This document shows, one piece after another, positions 1 to 8,322 of a DNA stretch of 42,146 nt (positions are counted from its first letter, which is position 1; each line of letters begins with the position of its first letter). The notes under the pieces are model-generated. The model did not search any database. It was given only the letters and a program-made list of their open reading frames with translations, and was not told the DNA's origin. The position numbers and the translations under genes were made by a program. This DNA is from an uncultured Myxococcales bacterium (GTDB taxonomy: Bacteria; Myxococcota_A; UBA9042; DTJE01): the NCBI GenBank assembly GCA_903857665.1, contig CAIOFV010000135.1:1-42146 (forward strand), given 5' to 3'.

Positions 1-243
1 CTCCCCCCGAGCGCGCAGGCGTAGGCGATGGGTTTCCGCAGGAAACTCTCGCCGAAGCCGAAGCCGACTCGGGGCGGTCCACTCCCCCCGAGCGCGCAGG
101 CGTAGGCGATGGGTTTCCGCAGGAAACTCTCGCCGAAGCCGAAGCCGACTCGGGGCGGTCCACTCCCCCCGAGCGCGCAGGCGTGGGCGATGGGTTTCCG
201 CAGGAAACTCTCGCCGAAGCCGAAGCCGACTCGGGGCGGTCCA
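1..243. repeat. Three tandem copies of an 81-bp repeat
   Basis: Copies lie at 1-81, 82-162 and 163-243 and are identical except for one A-to-G change at 185 (A at 23 and 104), which turns a TAG triplet into TGG. Each unit holds a short inverted repeat, GTTTCC-GCA-GGAAAC. The array starts at the window edge, so it may continue upstream. Because 81 is a multiple of three and the last TAG is lost, an open frame runs from 109 through holB, but that frame is a shadow of holB. No gene, promoter or RNA is evident in the repeats themselves. The 103 bases from 244 to holB at 347 carry a possible -10 (TAGACT, 317-322) without a convincing -35. Confidence 0.95.
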
Positions 244-346
244 GTGGATGGCGCGTGGGCATCTGCCTGCGGGGAGCCGGCCCGCGCCCTCGATCGGCCG
301 CCCGGCACGGCCGTGGTAGACTCGGCCGGGAACCGGGAGGTCGGTC

Positions 347-1342
347 GTGCGTTTCGCGGACGTCGTGGGCAATGGGCACGTGAAGGAGGTGCTGCGGCGG
401 GCCGCGGACCGGGACCGCGTCCCCCACGCCTGGATGTTCACGGGGCCGGACGGCGTCGGCAAGCGCACGATGGCCCTCGCGTTCCTGTCGTACCTGGTGT
501 GCCGCGACCGCCGCGACGGCGACGCGTGCGGGGAGTGCCGCCCGTGCCGGCAGGTGGCGGACGGCGTGTTCGCGGACCTGCAGGTGCTGTCCCCCGAAAA
601 GGGCTACATCAAGATCGAGCCGCTGCGCGAATCGATGCCGCGGCTGTTCTACCCGCCGCTGACGGGCCCGTGGAAGTGCCTGCTGATCGACGACGCGCAC
701 ACGATGACCAACGAGGCGGCCAACGCGGCGCTGAAGACGCTGGAGGAGCCGCCGTCGATGGTGATGTTCGTGCTGATCACCCCCAGCCCGGACCTGTTGC
801 CGCGGACCGTCCTGTCGCGCTGCTTCGAGGTGCCCTTCGGGCCGGTGCCCACCGACGAGGTGGTGTCGTTCCTGCAGTCGCGCGGGCGTTCGGGTCCCGA
901 GGTGGCGTCGGCGGCCGCGCTGTCCCGCGGCAGCCCCGGGCGCGCCCTGCAGTTCCTGGACAGCCCGGTGCTGGCGGAACGGACGGAATTCCTGTCGTCG
1001 TTCCTGGATCTGGTGGACAACGACGCCGAGCCGAGACTGAAGTTCGCCGACGGGGTGGGGTCGTCCAAGGAGGAAACGGCGGACCTGATGCTGCTGGTCG
1101 AATCGATCGCCCGGGACGTGCTGCGGGCCGCGGCGGGCCTGCCGGACGACACGCTGTCGAACCGCGACCTGGCGTACGCGATCCGATCCTTCGCCGACCG
1201 CGTGGGTCCCGACCGTGCCGTGGACATGGCGACGGCCTGGCTGGACTGGGATGCGACGCGACGGTTCGTGCCGAACGTCCGCGCGACGATGGACCGCCTG
1301 CTGCAGGCCCTGCCGAACCCGCCCGCGCCCGCCCGGGGTTGA
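347..1342 (+). CDS. holB: DNA polymerase III subunit delta' (clamp loader)
   Basis: 331-residue AAA+ protein of the DnaX/HolB clamp-loader family, which helps load the beta sliding clamp at primed DNA. Visible features are Walker A GPDGVGKRT at residues 33-41, four cysteines (52, 61, 64, 67) in the typical zinc-module position, Walker B LLIDDAH at 112-118, and a following ALKTLEEP segment and SRC motif typical of clamp-loader subunits. Delta' proper often has a degenerate P-loop, whereas here it looks intact, so a short DnaX-like (tau/gamma) protein is the alternative; length and the absence of a long C-terminal extension favour delta'. The GTG start is chosen because GGGAGG (335-340) lies 6 bases upstream. 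The gene stands alone, downstream of the 81-bp repeats. Confidence 0.88.
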   Translation: MRFADVVGNGHVKEVLRRAADRDRVPHAWMFTGPDGVGKRTMALAFLSYLVCRDRRDGDACGECRPCRQVADGVFADLQVLSPEKGYIKIEPLRESMPRLFYPPLTGPWKCLLIDDAHTMTNEAANAALKTLEEPPSMVMFVLITPSPDLLPRTVLSRCFEVPFGPVPTDEVVSFLQSRGRSGPEVASAAALSRGSPGRALQFLDSPVLAERTEFLSSFLDLVDNDAEPRLKFADGVGSSKEETADLMLLVESIARDVLRAAAGLPDDTLSNRDLAYAIRSFADRVGPDRAVDMATAWLDWDATRRFVPNVRATMDRLLQALPNPPAPARG

Positions 1343-1493
1343 GCCTGCCACCTGATGGGGCGCACACAGCCTGCCTGCGCCCCCGGGCCATCGGACCGAC
1401 ATCCCTCCGCCACTTTGCGCTAGAATGCCCCGGGCGAACGGGTCCGAAGGGAGGGCCTGTCCCGTCTGGCCGATTGACCCATCCGGGAGGGGC

Positions 1494-2555
1494 ATGACCG
1501 TCCTGCGTTCTCAGTGGGCCAACCTGCGGCTCTTCCCGGCCTATTTCCCTCCCTCGCGAGTGCTTCGGGATGCGCTGTCCTTCGGGGTGCACTACCTCGG
1601 GGATGGGCGCGCCGGGCGCCACCCGGCCATCGTGAACCTCCATGTCACCAACCGATGCAACCTGAGTTGCGAGTGGTGCTACAACAAGGGAAACGCTGCC
1701 GGGCCGTCGGACGAGATGTCGTTCGCGGAGATGCTCTCGCTGGTTCGCGAGTGCCGTGTGGGCGGCACCGGGGTCTTCCTGACCGGGGGCGAACCCCTGC
1801 TGCGGGATGACCTGTTCCGCGTCATCCAGGAGATCAAGTCCGCGCGCCTGCCGGTCGGGCTGGTCACCAACGGCACGCTGCTCGACCCGGGCCGCATCGA
1901 CGCGTTGATGCGGCAGGGAATCGACAGCCTGATCGTCAGCGCCCAGGGCGGGCCCGACCGCGCGACGCACGCCCGCCTGGTCGCGGTGTTGAGGACCCTG
2001 GCGAACCGGATGCGATCCCCCGGCCCGATCGTCAACTACGTGGTTGCGCTGGATTCCCTGGCCGGCATCCGTCCCTTCCTTGCCGACGTGCTTCCGATCG
2101 AAAACGTCGCCGTCCGCCTGACCCACATGAGTTTCGCGACGGAGGAGGAGAACCGGGACCACGAGCGGGTCTGGGCCCGGCGCTTCGGCGAGCCTGCGTG
2201 CACCCTGCAGACCTACCGATTCGAGCCTCCGCCCGGGGGCTTCGACGAGGTCGTCGGCGTGCTTCGGGACCCCGGGTTCCGGCGGATGTGGTCCAAGCCG
2301 ACGTTGTCCAGTGAGGAAGCCGTCGCGTGGTACAGGCCGGGCTTCCAGATCCGGCGCCGTTGCATGTTCGTATGGCATTCCGCGTGGATCAACGCCGACG
2401 GGAACGTGTCTCCCTGCCAGTACTACCTGCAGTCGATGGGAAACATCCGCGAACAGCCGCTGGAGCAGATCTGGAACGGCGACCGCTACCGCGCCTTTCG
2501 CGTCGGCCTCCGGCAAGGGCTTCTGCCCGGGTGCCAGAGGTGCTGCAAACTCTGA
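1494..2555 (+). CDS. Radical SAM protein with SPASM-like C-terminus
   Basis: 353-residue radical SAM enzyme. The CxxxCxxC cluster motif is at C55, C59 and C62, followed by the GGEP motif at 98-101 that contacts the SAM amino group. The C-terminus has the layout of a SPASM/twitch region: a Cys after RR, NADGNVSPC, a GNI(R)-type segment and a terminal CxxCC cluster, expected to hold auxiliary Fe-S clusters. SPASM proteins commonly modify peptides or act as cofactor maturases; the substrate cannot be read here, and no precursor peptide was seen nearby. The ATG at 1494 is preferred to ATG 1425 because GGGAGG precedes it (spacing is short, 3 bases), and 1425 lies inside a TAGAAT -10-like box (1421-1426). 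It converges with the next radical SAM gene. Confidence 0.8.
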   Translation: MTVLRSQWANLRLFPAYFPPSRVLRDALSFGVHYLGDGRAGRHPAIVNLHVTNRCNLSCEWCYNKGNAAGPSDEMSFAEMLSLVRECRVGGTGVFLTGGEPLLRDDLFRVIQEIKSARLPVGLVTNGTLLDPGRIDALMRQGIDSLIVSAQGGPDRATHARLVAVLRTLANRMRSPGPIVNYVVALDSLAGIRPFLADVLPIENVAVRLTHMSFATEEENRDHERVWARRFGEPACTLQTYRFEPPPGGFDEVVGVLRDPGFRRMWSKPTLSSEEAVAWYRPGFQIRRRCMFVWHSAWINADGNVSPCQYYLQSMGNIREQPLEQIWNGDRYRAFRVGLRQGLLPGCQRCCKL

Positions 2556-2558
2556 GTT

Positions 2559-2578
2559 CCCAGGGACCGACCCGTGGG
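2559..2578. terminator. Hairpin between convergent radical SAM genes
   Basis: CCCAGGG (2559-2565) can pair with CCCGTGGG (2571-2578) through one bulged base over a five-base loop, in the 32-bp gap between two convergent genes. There is no T-run, so it would be a weak or bidirectional terminator; the assignment rests on position and pairing only. Confidence 0.4.
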
Positions 2579-2587
2579 CGCCTGCGG

Positions 2588-4045
2588 CTAGAAAAAGCCC
2601 CGCGTCGCGATCCGGATCGCCTTCACCAGGTTGTGCGGCCGGAGGCGCCTGAAATGCCTCCAGATCTGGGATGGGCGGAAGTAGAACTCGCGCAGCGCCC
2701 GCTTCTGCAGCCGCCGGATCTGCGCGACGGTCAGCGTCGGCGTCACCCAGATCGGCTCGATGTCGGTGAAGCAGATGTACTGGACGTACCGCTTCCAGAC
2801 CGACGGATCCACGCTGCCGTCGGGCCGGATGCCCGTGTCGATCTCGCCCCGCTGCGCCAGGGTGTCGAACAGCGGCGATCCCGGGTAGGGGGTGAAGATG
2901 CTGAACTGGGCCATGTCGAGGGGCAGCGATCGGGCCAGGCGAATGGTCTGAAGCGCCTCGTCCCAGGTCTCGCCAGGCAGGCCCAGGATGAACAGGCCCT
3001 GGGTCAGGATGCGCGAGTGCGCCTTGATCGTCCGGACGGCCGTCTCGACCTGCTCGACGGTGATGCCCTTGCGCACTTCGTCCAGCAACCGCTGGACGCC
3101 GGACTCGATGCCCAGGCTGAGATCGTGGCAGTTGGCCGCGTCCATCGTCCGCACGAGGCCGGGCGTGATGTAGCGAACGTGTGCCGGCCCTCCCCAGCGG
3201 ATCGTCAGTTTGCGTCGCCGGTACTCCTCGCAGATGGCTTCGATCCGTTTCGGGTCCGCCAGGAACAGGGGATCGTCGACGAAGACGTAGTTGGCGCCCA
3301 GGTCCTTCTGAAGGTGTTCCATCTCGTCCACGACGCGTTCCGGCGAATTGAAGCGAGGCTGCCGGCTGCCGTGCACGACGCAGAACGTGCAGCGATTCGG
3401 GCAGCCGCGCGACGTGATCATCGTCTTGGCCTTCTGTCCCTTCCCCTGCACGAACAGTTGGTTGCTCAGGTTCGACAGGCCGTAGAGCCGCTGATCGACC
3501 AGGTCCCGCGCGGGAAACGGCAGCGACGCAAGGTCCGACACGACGGTCGGGCCGGAGGTCTGGACGGCGCGTCCATCGGGGCCGCGGTAGGAGATTCCGG
3601 CGACATCCTCGAACCCCTGCCCGCTCGCGAGGCGGTCCAGCAGCTCGCAGGTCGTGTACTCCCCGTCCCCATGCACGACCACGTCGCAGCAGCCGTTCTC
3701 GAGGTATTGCCGTGCGAAGACCGCGGCGTGGATGTTGCCCAGGATCACCAGGATGCCGGGATGGCGCTGCTTCAGGAATCGCCCCATCTCGAACACCATC
3801 GCGCCGTTGCACGTGAAGGTGGAAAAGCCCACCGCATCGGGGGCCAGGCGGGCGATGTGCTGGAGGATGTCGGTCATCCCGAGGTCTTCGGCGTGCGCGT
3901 CGATCACGTGGACATCGTGGCCGCGTTCGCGAGCCACCGCCGCGATGTACAGCAACCCCAGCGGCTCGTACTTCTGGATGAACTCGGCGCCCGGCCCGAG
4001 CATCAGGTCGATTTCGTCCGGTGGATTCACCAGGACCAGCCGCAC
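2588..4045 (-). CDS. B12-binding domain radical SAM protein
   Basis: 485-residue protein with the layout of the B12-binding radical SAM class. Residues 1-140 form a Rossmann-like cobalamin-binding region starting MRLVLVNPP with an EPLGLLYIAA segment. The radical SAM core has GCPNRCTFC with C215, C219 and C222, and then motifs seen in many such enzymes (GIESGVQRLLDEVRKG, GLFILGLPGE, YPGSPLFD). The classical DxHxxG cobalamin-ligand motif is not evident, so cobalamin may bind base-off or not at all. Family members act in methylations and ring rearrangements of lipids, hopanoids, antibiotics and cofactors; the substrate here is unknown. GTG start, with a GAGGG-type ribosome binding site 6 bases upstream. 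Divergent from the next gene across 120 bp. Confidence 0.82.
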   Translation of the reverse strand: MRLVLVNPPDEIDLMLGPGAEFIQKYEPLGLLYIAAVARERGHDVHVIDAHAEDLGMTDILQHIARLAPDAVGFSTFTCNGAMVFEMGRFLKQRHPGILVILGNIHAAVFARQYLENGCCDVVVHGDGEYTTCELLDRLASGQGFEDVAGISYRGPDGRAVQTSGPTVVSDLASLPFPARDLVDQRLYGLSNLSNQLFVQGKGQKAKTMITSRGCPNRCTFCVVHGSRQPRFNSPERVVDEMEHLQKDLGANYVFVDDPLFLADPKRIEAICEEYRRRKLTIRWGGPAHVRYITPGLVRTMDAANCHDLSLGIESGVQRLLDEVRKGITVEQVETAVRTIKAHSRILTQGLFILGLPGETWDEALQTIRLARSLPLDMAQFSIFTPYPGSPLFDTLAQRGEIDTGIRPDGSVDPSVWKRYVQYICFTDIEPIWVTPTLTVAQIRRLQKRALREFYFRPSQIWRHFRRLRPHNLVKAIRIATRGFF

Positions 4046-4090
4046 GTTGTCCCTCTTCCCAACCTCAGGGAGGAGTAGCCTTCGCCGGAA

Positions 4091-4117
4091 TTGAAGTCAA
4101 GGATGTCCTGCTATACT
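4091..4117 (+). promoter_or_regulatory. Sigma70-like promoter for the membrane protein gene
   Basis: TTGAAG (4091-4096), a 15-base spacer and TATACT (4112-4117), a near-consensus -10 in otherwise GC-rich DNA. It lies between divergent genes and about 50 bases upstream of the TTG start at 4166. The short spacer lowers confidence. Confidence 0.45.
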
Positions 4118-4165
4118 GCCGGCCCGTGGGACGGTCCGGGAGTTCCGGTCGGGCGGGAGGGAACC

Positions 4166-6715
4166 TTGACGATCCCAGGACTGCCGAAACGCACTCCGAT
4201 ACGGCTCTCCTGCCTGGTTGCAGTCCTTGCCAGCCTGGCGACGACCTCGTACGCCTCCCCCCTCGAACCCGGTCAGGCCGCCGCCGCCACCGCCACCGTC
4301 ATCGGCGCGGGCCACGATCAGGAATTCAACGAGGTGTTCTCCGGCCCGGCTGCAGAGGCGCACTTCGCACCGTTTTCGGTCCAGGCCGTCCACCTCTGGA
4401 CGCGGACCGTGGTGGTATCGTTTTCGCGGCCCTCGGGTCCCGAACTCGACCTGGTCCTTCATCATCCGGACGTTGCCTGCGAACCGTGCCTTCGGATCGG
4501 GCATTTCTCGATTTCCCTTCCCTCGGGCGATCCCGATGGCATCAGGCTCGCGGTGCGGCTCAGCGCACGCCTGGAAGCCTCGAGGCTGGGTTCGCCCTGG
4601 CAGGAGATCCCCGTCCGATTGCTCCCGCCGGGCGTCGAATCGGACAGCGATCCGACATTGTCGGCCTTGCCGGGCGCCACGCTGGTGATCGGCTCCGGCC
4701 ACGACGAGGTGTTCGCCAGCGCCTTCGGCGTCGGGGTCAAGCCGTCGCCGCTCGGGCCTTTCGAGACCCTGTCGATCGTCCGGCAGTGGGCGGGCGTCGT
4801 CGCGGTCCTTTCGAGGGAGGACGGGAAGGACTTTCGGGTCGTTCTGCGCCGGCCCTCGGTGCCGTGCGATCACTGCATCGTGGCCGGTGGATTCTCGATC
4901 GACGTGCCCACCGACGTTGCGGGACACGAGGCGCTCGCCACGCGGCTGGGCGAACGCCTGGAAGCGGCGGGCGGTGTCATCCTGTGGTCGACGCCGACCG
5001 GCGAAATGAACTGGACGCCCCCGCGCCCGGTGTCGGACACCTTGGGTGGGTTCCTCGACGGGTTGGGTTTGCCCCGGTACTGGGAAAAGTACACCAACAC
5101 CAACCCGCTGCCGATCCTGGCCGTCTGGCTGGTCTTCTTCGTGCTGGGCGCGTGGCTGGTCATCCGCCTGCCCCCCGGCGCTCCCAGGCCGTGGATGCTG
5201 GCCCTCCTGGTCGGGGGCTCGGGGGCCCTTCGCCTGTTCCTGGCCAGCCCGGGCCCGGGCAACTACGACATCCACCTGTTCACCGCGTACGGGCAGGCGC
5301 CGGCCGCCCTGCTTTCCGCCTGGATCCCGTTGACCGGCCTGACCTTCGAGGACGTGATCTTCACGTCGTGGGTGTTGGGGTCGCTGGCTCCTGCGGCATT
5401 CGCCCTGTTCGTGTCCGAGGCGGGAGGCACGCGGCGTGCCTCGCTGGGTGCGGGCGTGCTGCTGTCGATCCAGCCGTTGCTGGTTCGCTACTCGGCCGAC
5501 TGCGAGCGGCAGGGCTTCGTGATCCTGCTGGGCGCCACCGCGTTGTGGGGACTGGCCCTGCACCTGCGGACTCGCCGCGTCGCGCCGCTGCTGCTGCACC
5601 TGGCCGCGTCCTTCCTGTGCCTCGAGTCGCGTCCGGAGGCACTGTGCCTGGTGGGAATGTCCACGCTGCTGATCTGGCCTGGACGACCCTTCCGGGCCGC
5701 GGCGATCCCGGCCTTGCTGGTCCAGGTCGGGCTGGCGATGATGACCGTGTGGGGCATGAGCGAGGCCAATCCGGGGTCCAATCCCCCCGGCATTGCCAGC
5801 TTGATCACGGTTGCGCTTTCCGGACAGCGTTCGTGCCTGTTCTTCGATCCGGACTTCACCCCGGTGTCGGTCCAGTTGCTGTGCCTGGCGGGGTGCGTGA
5901 TGGCCGTGCGGCAGCGATGGCGGCTGGTGTCCTGGGGCGCGGCGAGCCTGCTGGTCGTGGTCGCGCTGACGATGCCCTGGTCGACCAGCGGGTTCACGCT
6001 GCTGTGGGCGCGCCTGCGCACGCTGGGGTTCCTGCCCTTCGTCTTTCTGGCGGCGCTGGGGCTCGACGCCATCGAGGAGGGGCTTCGAGCCGCCCTGTCG
6101 CCCCGGTCAAGCCGCCGGGCGATCGTGCTGGTCTGGCTTGCAGTCGTGGCGTCGAGCGCGGGAACGATGATCCGGGTGACCACCCCATCGACGATGGATC
6201 TGGAGGTCCAGTTCGTCCTCCAGACCCTGCGCATCCTGCCCCCGGGGGCGGAGGTCCTGTACCCGAAAGGGAAGACGGATTACGGGTTCCGGTCGTTCCC
6301 CCTCCTGTCGAAGCTGGCGGGGCGGTCGGACGTGACCTGGCGCGAGTGGCCGGAAGAAGCGTCGGACGTGGGGCGGCAGCGGTTCTTCTATGTCCATTCG
6401 CTGTGCAACGACGGCCACCGCGGCCCCTCCGCCGAGGACGACCTGGGAGAATCCGGCTCCACGCCCCTGCAAATGGAGGCGTCCTGCGACGCCGCACTGG
6501 CCCTGGCGTCGGGCCCCGCATTGCGGGAAGCCAGCCTCCCGGCGCGGCGGTGGGGCACGGAGGTGTACCGCAGCGACGAGGTTCGCGTCGCGTTCGTCCC
6601 GCTGCGCCCGGCGACGGCGAACCCGGCCGGGCCCACGACCTTGCCGCCGCGGGAGCCCGCCGATGGCACAGTCGCGCGGCCCGCGATCGGCGAACCGCCC
6701 GGCGTGCGTCATTGA
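4166..6715 (+). CDS. Polytopic glycosyltransferase-like membrane protein with duplicated CxxC domain
   Basis: 849 residues. A signal peptide (residues 1 to about 30, positive start then a hydrophobic core ending SYA) is followed by two related exported domains at about 46-156 and 175-283. Both open with V-I-G-x-G-H-D, and both carry a CxxC (C105/C108; C234/C237) followed by GHFSI or GGFSI and a conserved LxxRLEA helix. From about 316 there are roughly ten to twelve hydrophobic segments and then a soluble tail of about 120 residues. The membrane part resembles the PMT/ArnT/GT39-like lipid-linked sugar transferases in topology, but I see no certain catalytic motif. The TTG start is chosen because GGGAGGG lies 4-5 bases upstream and the resulting N-terminus is a clean signal peptide; the in-frame ATG at 4091 lies within the promoter. 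Confidence 0.6.
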   Translation: MTIPGLPKRTPIRLSCLVAVLASLATTSYASPLEPGQAAAATATVIGAGHDQEFNEVFSGPAAEAHFAPFSVQAVHLWTRTVVVSFSRPSGPELDLVLHHPDVACEPCLRIGHFSISLPSGDPDGIRLAVRLSARLEASRLGSPWQEIPVRLLPPGVESDSDPTLSALPGATLVIGSGHDEVFASAFGVGVKPSPLGPFETLSIVRQWAGVVAVLSREDGKDFRVVLRRPSVPCDHCIVAGGFSIDVPTDVAGHEALATRLGERLEAAGGVILWSTPTGEMNWTPPRPVSDTLGGFLDGLGLPRYWEKYTNTNPLPILAVWLVFFVLGAWLVIRLPPGAPRPWMLALLVGGSGALRLFLASPGPGNYDIHLFTAYGQAPAALLSAWIPLTGLTFEDVIFTSWVLGSLAPAAFALFVSEAGGTRRASLGAGVLLSIQPLLVRYSADCERQGFVILLGATALWGLALHLRTRRVAPLLLHLAASFLCLESRPEALCLVGMSTLLIWPGRPFRAAAIPALLVQVGLAMMTVWGMSEANPGSNPPGIASLITVALSGQRSCLFFDPDFTPVSVQLLCLAGCVMAVRQRWRLVSWGAASLLVVVALTMPWSTSGFTLLWARLRTLGFLPFVFLAALGLDAIEEGLRAALSPRSSRRAIVLVWLAVVASSAGTMIRVTTPSTMDLEVQFVLQTLRILPPGAEVLYPKGKTDYGFRSFPLLSKLAGRSDVTWREWPEEASDVGRQRFFYVHSLCNDGHRGPSAEDDLGESGSTPLQMEASCDAALALASGPALREASLPARRWGTEVYRSDEVRVAFVPLRPATANPAGPTTLPPREPADGTVARPAIGEPPGVRH

Positions 6716-6740
6716 CACACTCACCCTGTCGCGTCCTGAT
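6712..6740 (+). promoter_or_regulatory. Promoter for the lipoprotein gene at 6791
   Basis: Consensus -35 TTGACA (6712-6717), which overlaps the stop codon of the upstream gene, then a 17-base spacer and CCTGAT (6735-6740). The downstream ATG is 50 bases away with its own ribosome binding site. Confidence 0.45.
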
Positions 6741-6790
6741 GGTGACTGCAGACGAGATTGCTGTTCCTGCCCGGTTTCGGAGGGATTCCC

Positions 6791-8224
6791 ATGCGTGGAC
6801 GCACCGCCGGATTCGCCGGGTTCGCGATGGCGGGACTGGTCGTGTCGCTGGGGTGCTTCGAGGCGGGCAACTCGGGCACCGACCTGGCCGTGATTGACGG
6901 GGATGTCGGGGACCCGGGGGTCGGGGATCCCGGGGCGCCATTCGACGTGGCCGATCCGGTCGCGGGCGACCTGCCGGACGCCGTGCCGGACGCGGTGGGC
7001 GACGTGCCGGGCGACCTGCCGGCCGACGTCGTCGAATTGCCGGACGCCGCCGACGTTGCCGACGCCGTCCCCGACGCACCGCTCTGGCCGACGGGCCGGT
7101 ACCTCCCGTACGTCCAGGACTTCGACAAGGCGCCGACGCTGGCCGCGGTCGACCGGGAACGGAAGGACGGCGGATCCAGCACCGCGGCCAACTGGTCGAT
7201 CGCGACCACCGCGGGCGACCTGGGTCCCGACGGGCACCTGATGTTCTCCTGGACCCCGACGGTGGCACTGGTCAAGACCGTGGTGATGACACCCCCGCTC
7301 GATGGCACGAACTCCGCCAACGACGGCGCCAACACCACCCACAATACGACTCTGCAGTTCCGGATGGCGTACAACCACCAGCAGCCGGGAGCCACGGTCA
7401 AGATCCGGGTGCTGGTGTCCACCCTCAACGACTTCTTCACGGCCGGGGCGTTCAAGGAGGTGTTCACGAAGGACGCGACCGCGGACATCCCCTACGACCT
7501 CTATTCGTTCCAACTGCCGTCGCCCGAGAACTTCACCGAAAACCTCCAGGTCGGCTTCATGCTGGACACCGGCTCGTCTGCGGCCGGGTCGGCCGACCTG
7601 ACCTCGCTGGAAATCGACGACGTGAAGGTGGCGGCGGGTGTCCCGAGCCGCATCTGGAAGGTCCGCCTGGTCCGCTGCACCGGGACCGCCGCGGAGGGCT
7701 GCAACAACGACAGCCACTTCGTCGTCGTGGACGAACTGGACGCGCAGCAGATCCAGGACGGGACGGTCCCCACGCTGACCGCCGGCGTCTGCGACTGGTA
7801 CCGTGTCTTCCTGTGCATGTACGACCAGGACGCGTCCCAGACCACCTGGAACTACTCCGGGTTCCCGTCGGCCTACATCGACGGCCCGCCGATGGGCCAG
7901 CCCTCGTTCATCCAGGCCCCCTTGCCCTGGGGCGAAAACACCGGATGCTCGTCCTTCCCGGGCACCACCCAGGGGATCTGCAACAGCCCGCTGACGGGCC
8001 CCGGCTACTACGTGTGCGCGCTGGGCATCAAGCCCGATTGCTGCAGTGCCACCGCGGCGCCGGACTGCGCGGTCAAGGCCGCGGGCATGTACCACGCGGC
8101 CCTCGTGGCCAAGGACGAGGACGACCCGGGCAAGGTGCTTCACAGCCCCTTCGAATCCCGTGTCCCGTTCGACCTCACGATGCTGGAAACCGCCCCTGCC
8201 GGATCGGCTCCCGGCGCCTTCTAG
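6791..8224 (+). CDS. Large lipoprotein with Asp/Pro/Val linker and jelly-roll-like domain
   Basis: 477 residues of unknown function. The N-terminus is a lipoprotein signal ending VSLGC (C22). Residues 30-98 are a low-complexity linker of D, P, V, G and A with repeated PD and DVP steps. Residues of about 105-290 look like a beta-sandwich (a YVQDFD opening, many alternating strands, and a Thr/Asn-rich stretch), similar in style to choice-of-anchor or MAM-like jelly rolls. A Cys-rich C-terminal third with about a dozen cysteines would be disulfide-bonded outside the cytoplasm. The ATG at 6791 is preferred to an upstream in-frame start because GGAGGG (6779-6784) lies 6 bases before it. The protein is probably anchored in the outer membrane; partner and ligand are unknown. 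Confidence 0.72.
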   Translation: MRGRTAGFAGFAMAGLVVSLGCFEAGNSGTDLAVIDGDVGDPGVGDPGAPFDVADPVAGDLPDAVPDAVGDVPGDLPADVVELPDAADVADAVPDAPLWPTGRYLPYVQDFDKAPTLAAVDRERKDGGSSTAANWSIATTAGDLGPDGHLMFSWTPTVALVKTVVMTPPLDGTNSANDGANTTHNTTLQFRMAYNHQQPGATVKIRVLVSTLNDFFTAGAFKEVFTKDATADIPYDLYSFQLPSPENFTENLQVGFMLDTGSSAAGSADLTSLEIDDVKVAAGVPSRIWKVRLVRCTGTAAEGCNNDSHFVVVDELDAQQIQDGTVPTLTAGVCDWYRVFLCMYDQDASQTTWNYSGFPSAYIDGPPMGQPSFIQAPLPWGENTGCSSFPGTTQGICNSPLTGPGYYVCALGIKPDCCSATAAPDCAVKAAGMYHAALVAKDEDDPGKVLHSPFESRVPFDLTMLETAPAGSAPGAF

Positions 8225-8247
8225 CATTCCAGTGCCCGGCCGTCGGC

Positions 8248-8276
8248 TTGCCCGTACCCCCGCCGTGCGGTACGAT
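8248..8276 (+). promoter_or_regulatory. Promoter for the BY-kinase gene
   Basis: TTGCCC (8248-8253), a 17-base spacer and TACGAT (8271-8276). The expected transcript start near 8283 leaves a leader of about 40 bases that carries AGGAGGG (8311-8317). Confidence 0.5.
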
Positions 8277-8322
8277 TCTGCGCCGCGGAAGGCACCTGGG
8301 TTCGCGGTCGAGGAGGGTCCCC

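Noticed and set aside
1..243. CRISPR array
   Set aside because: The units abut with no variable spacers; it is a simple tandem repeat.
109..1497. Long forward frame covering the 81-bp repeats and holB in another frame
   Set aside because: It is open only because the repeat length is a multiple of three and the TAG is lost in the third copy; the composition is Arg/Gly/Pro-rich and holB in the other frame has motifs.
777..3812. A 1011-residue minus-strand frame
   Set aside because: It spans holB and both radical SAM genes antisense, lacks domains and has an Arg/Pro-rich composition typical of GC-rich shadows.
4091..4165. ATG start at 4091 for the membrane protein
   Set aside because: It lies in the promoter region, has no ribosome binding site, and would bury the signal peptide.
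8141..8160. TTCGAATCCC resembling a tRNA T-loop
   Set aside because: It lies inside the lipoprotein coding sequence and has no other tRNA arms.
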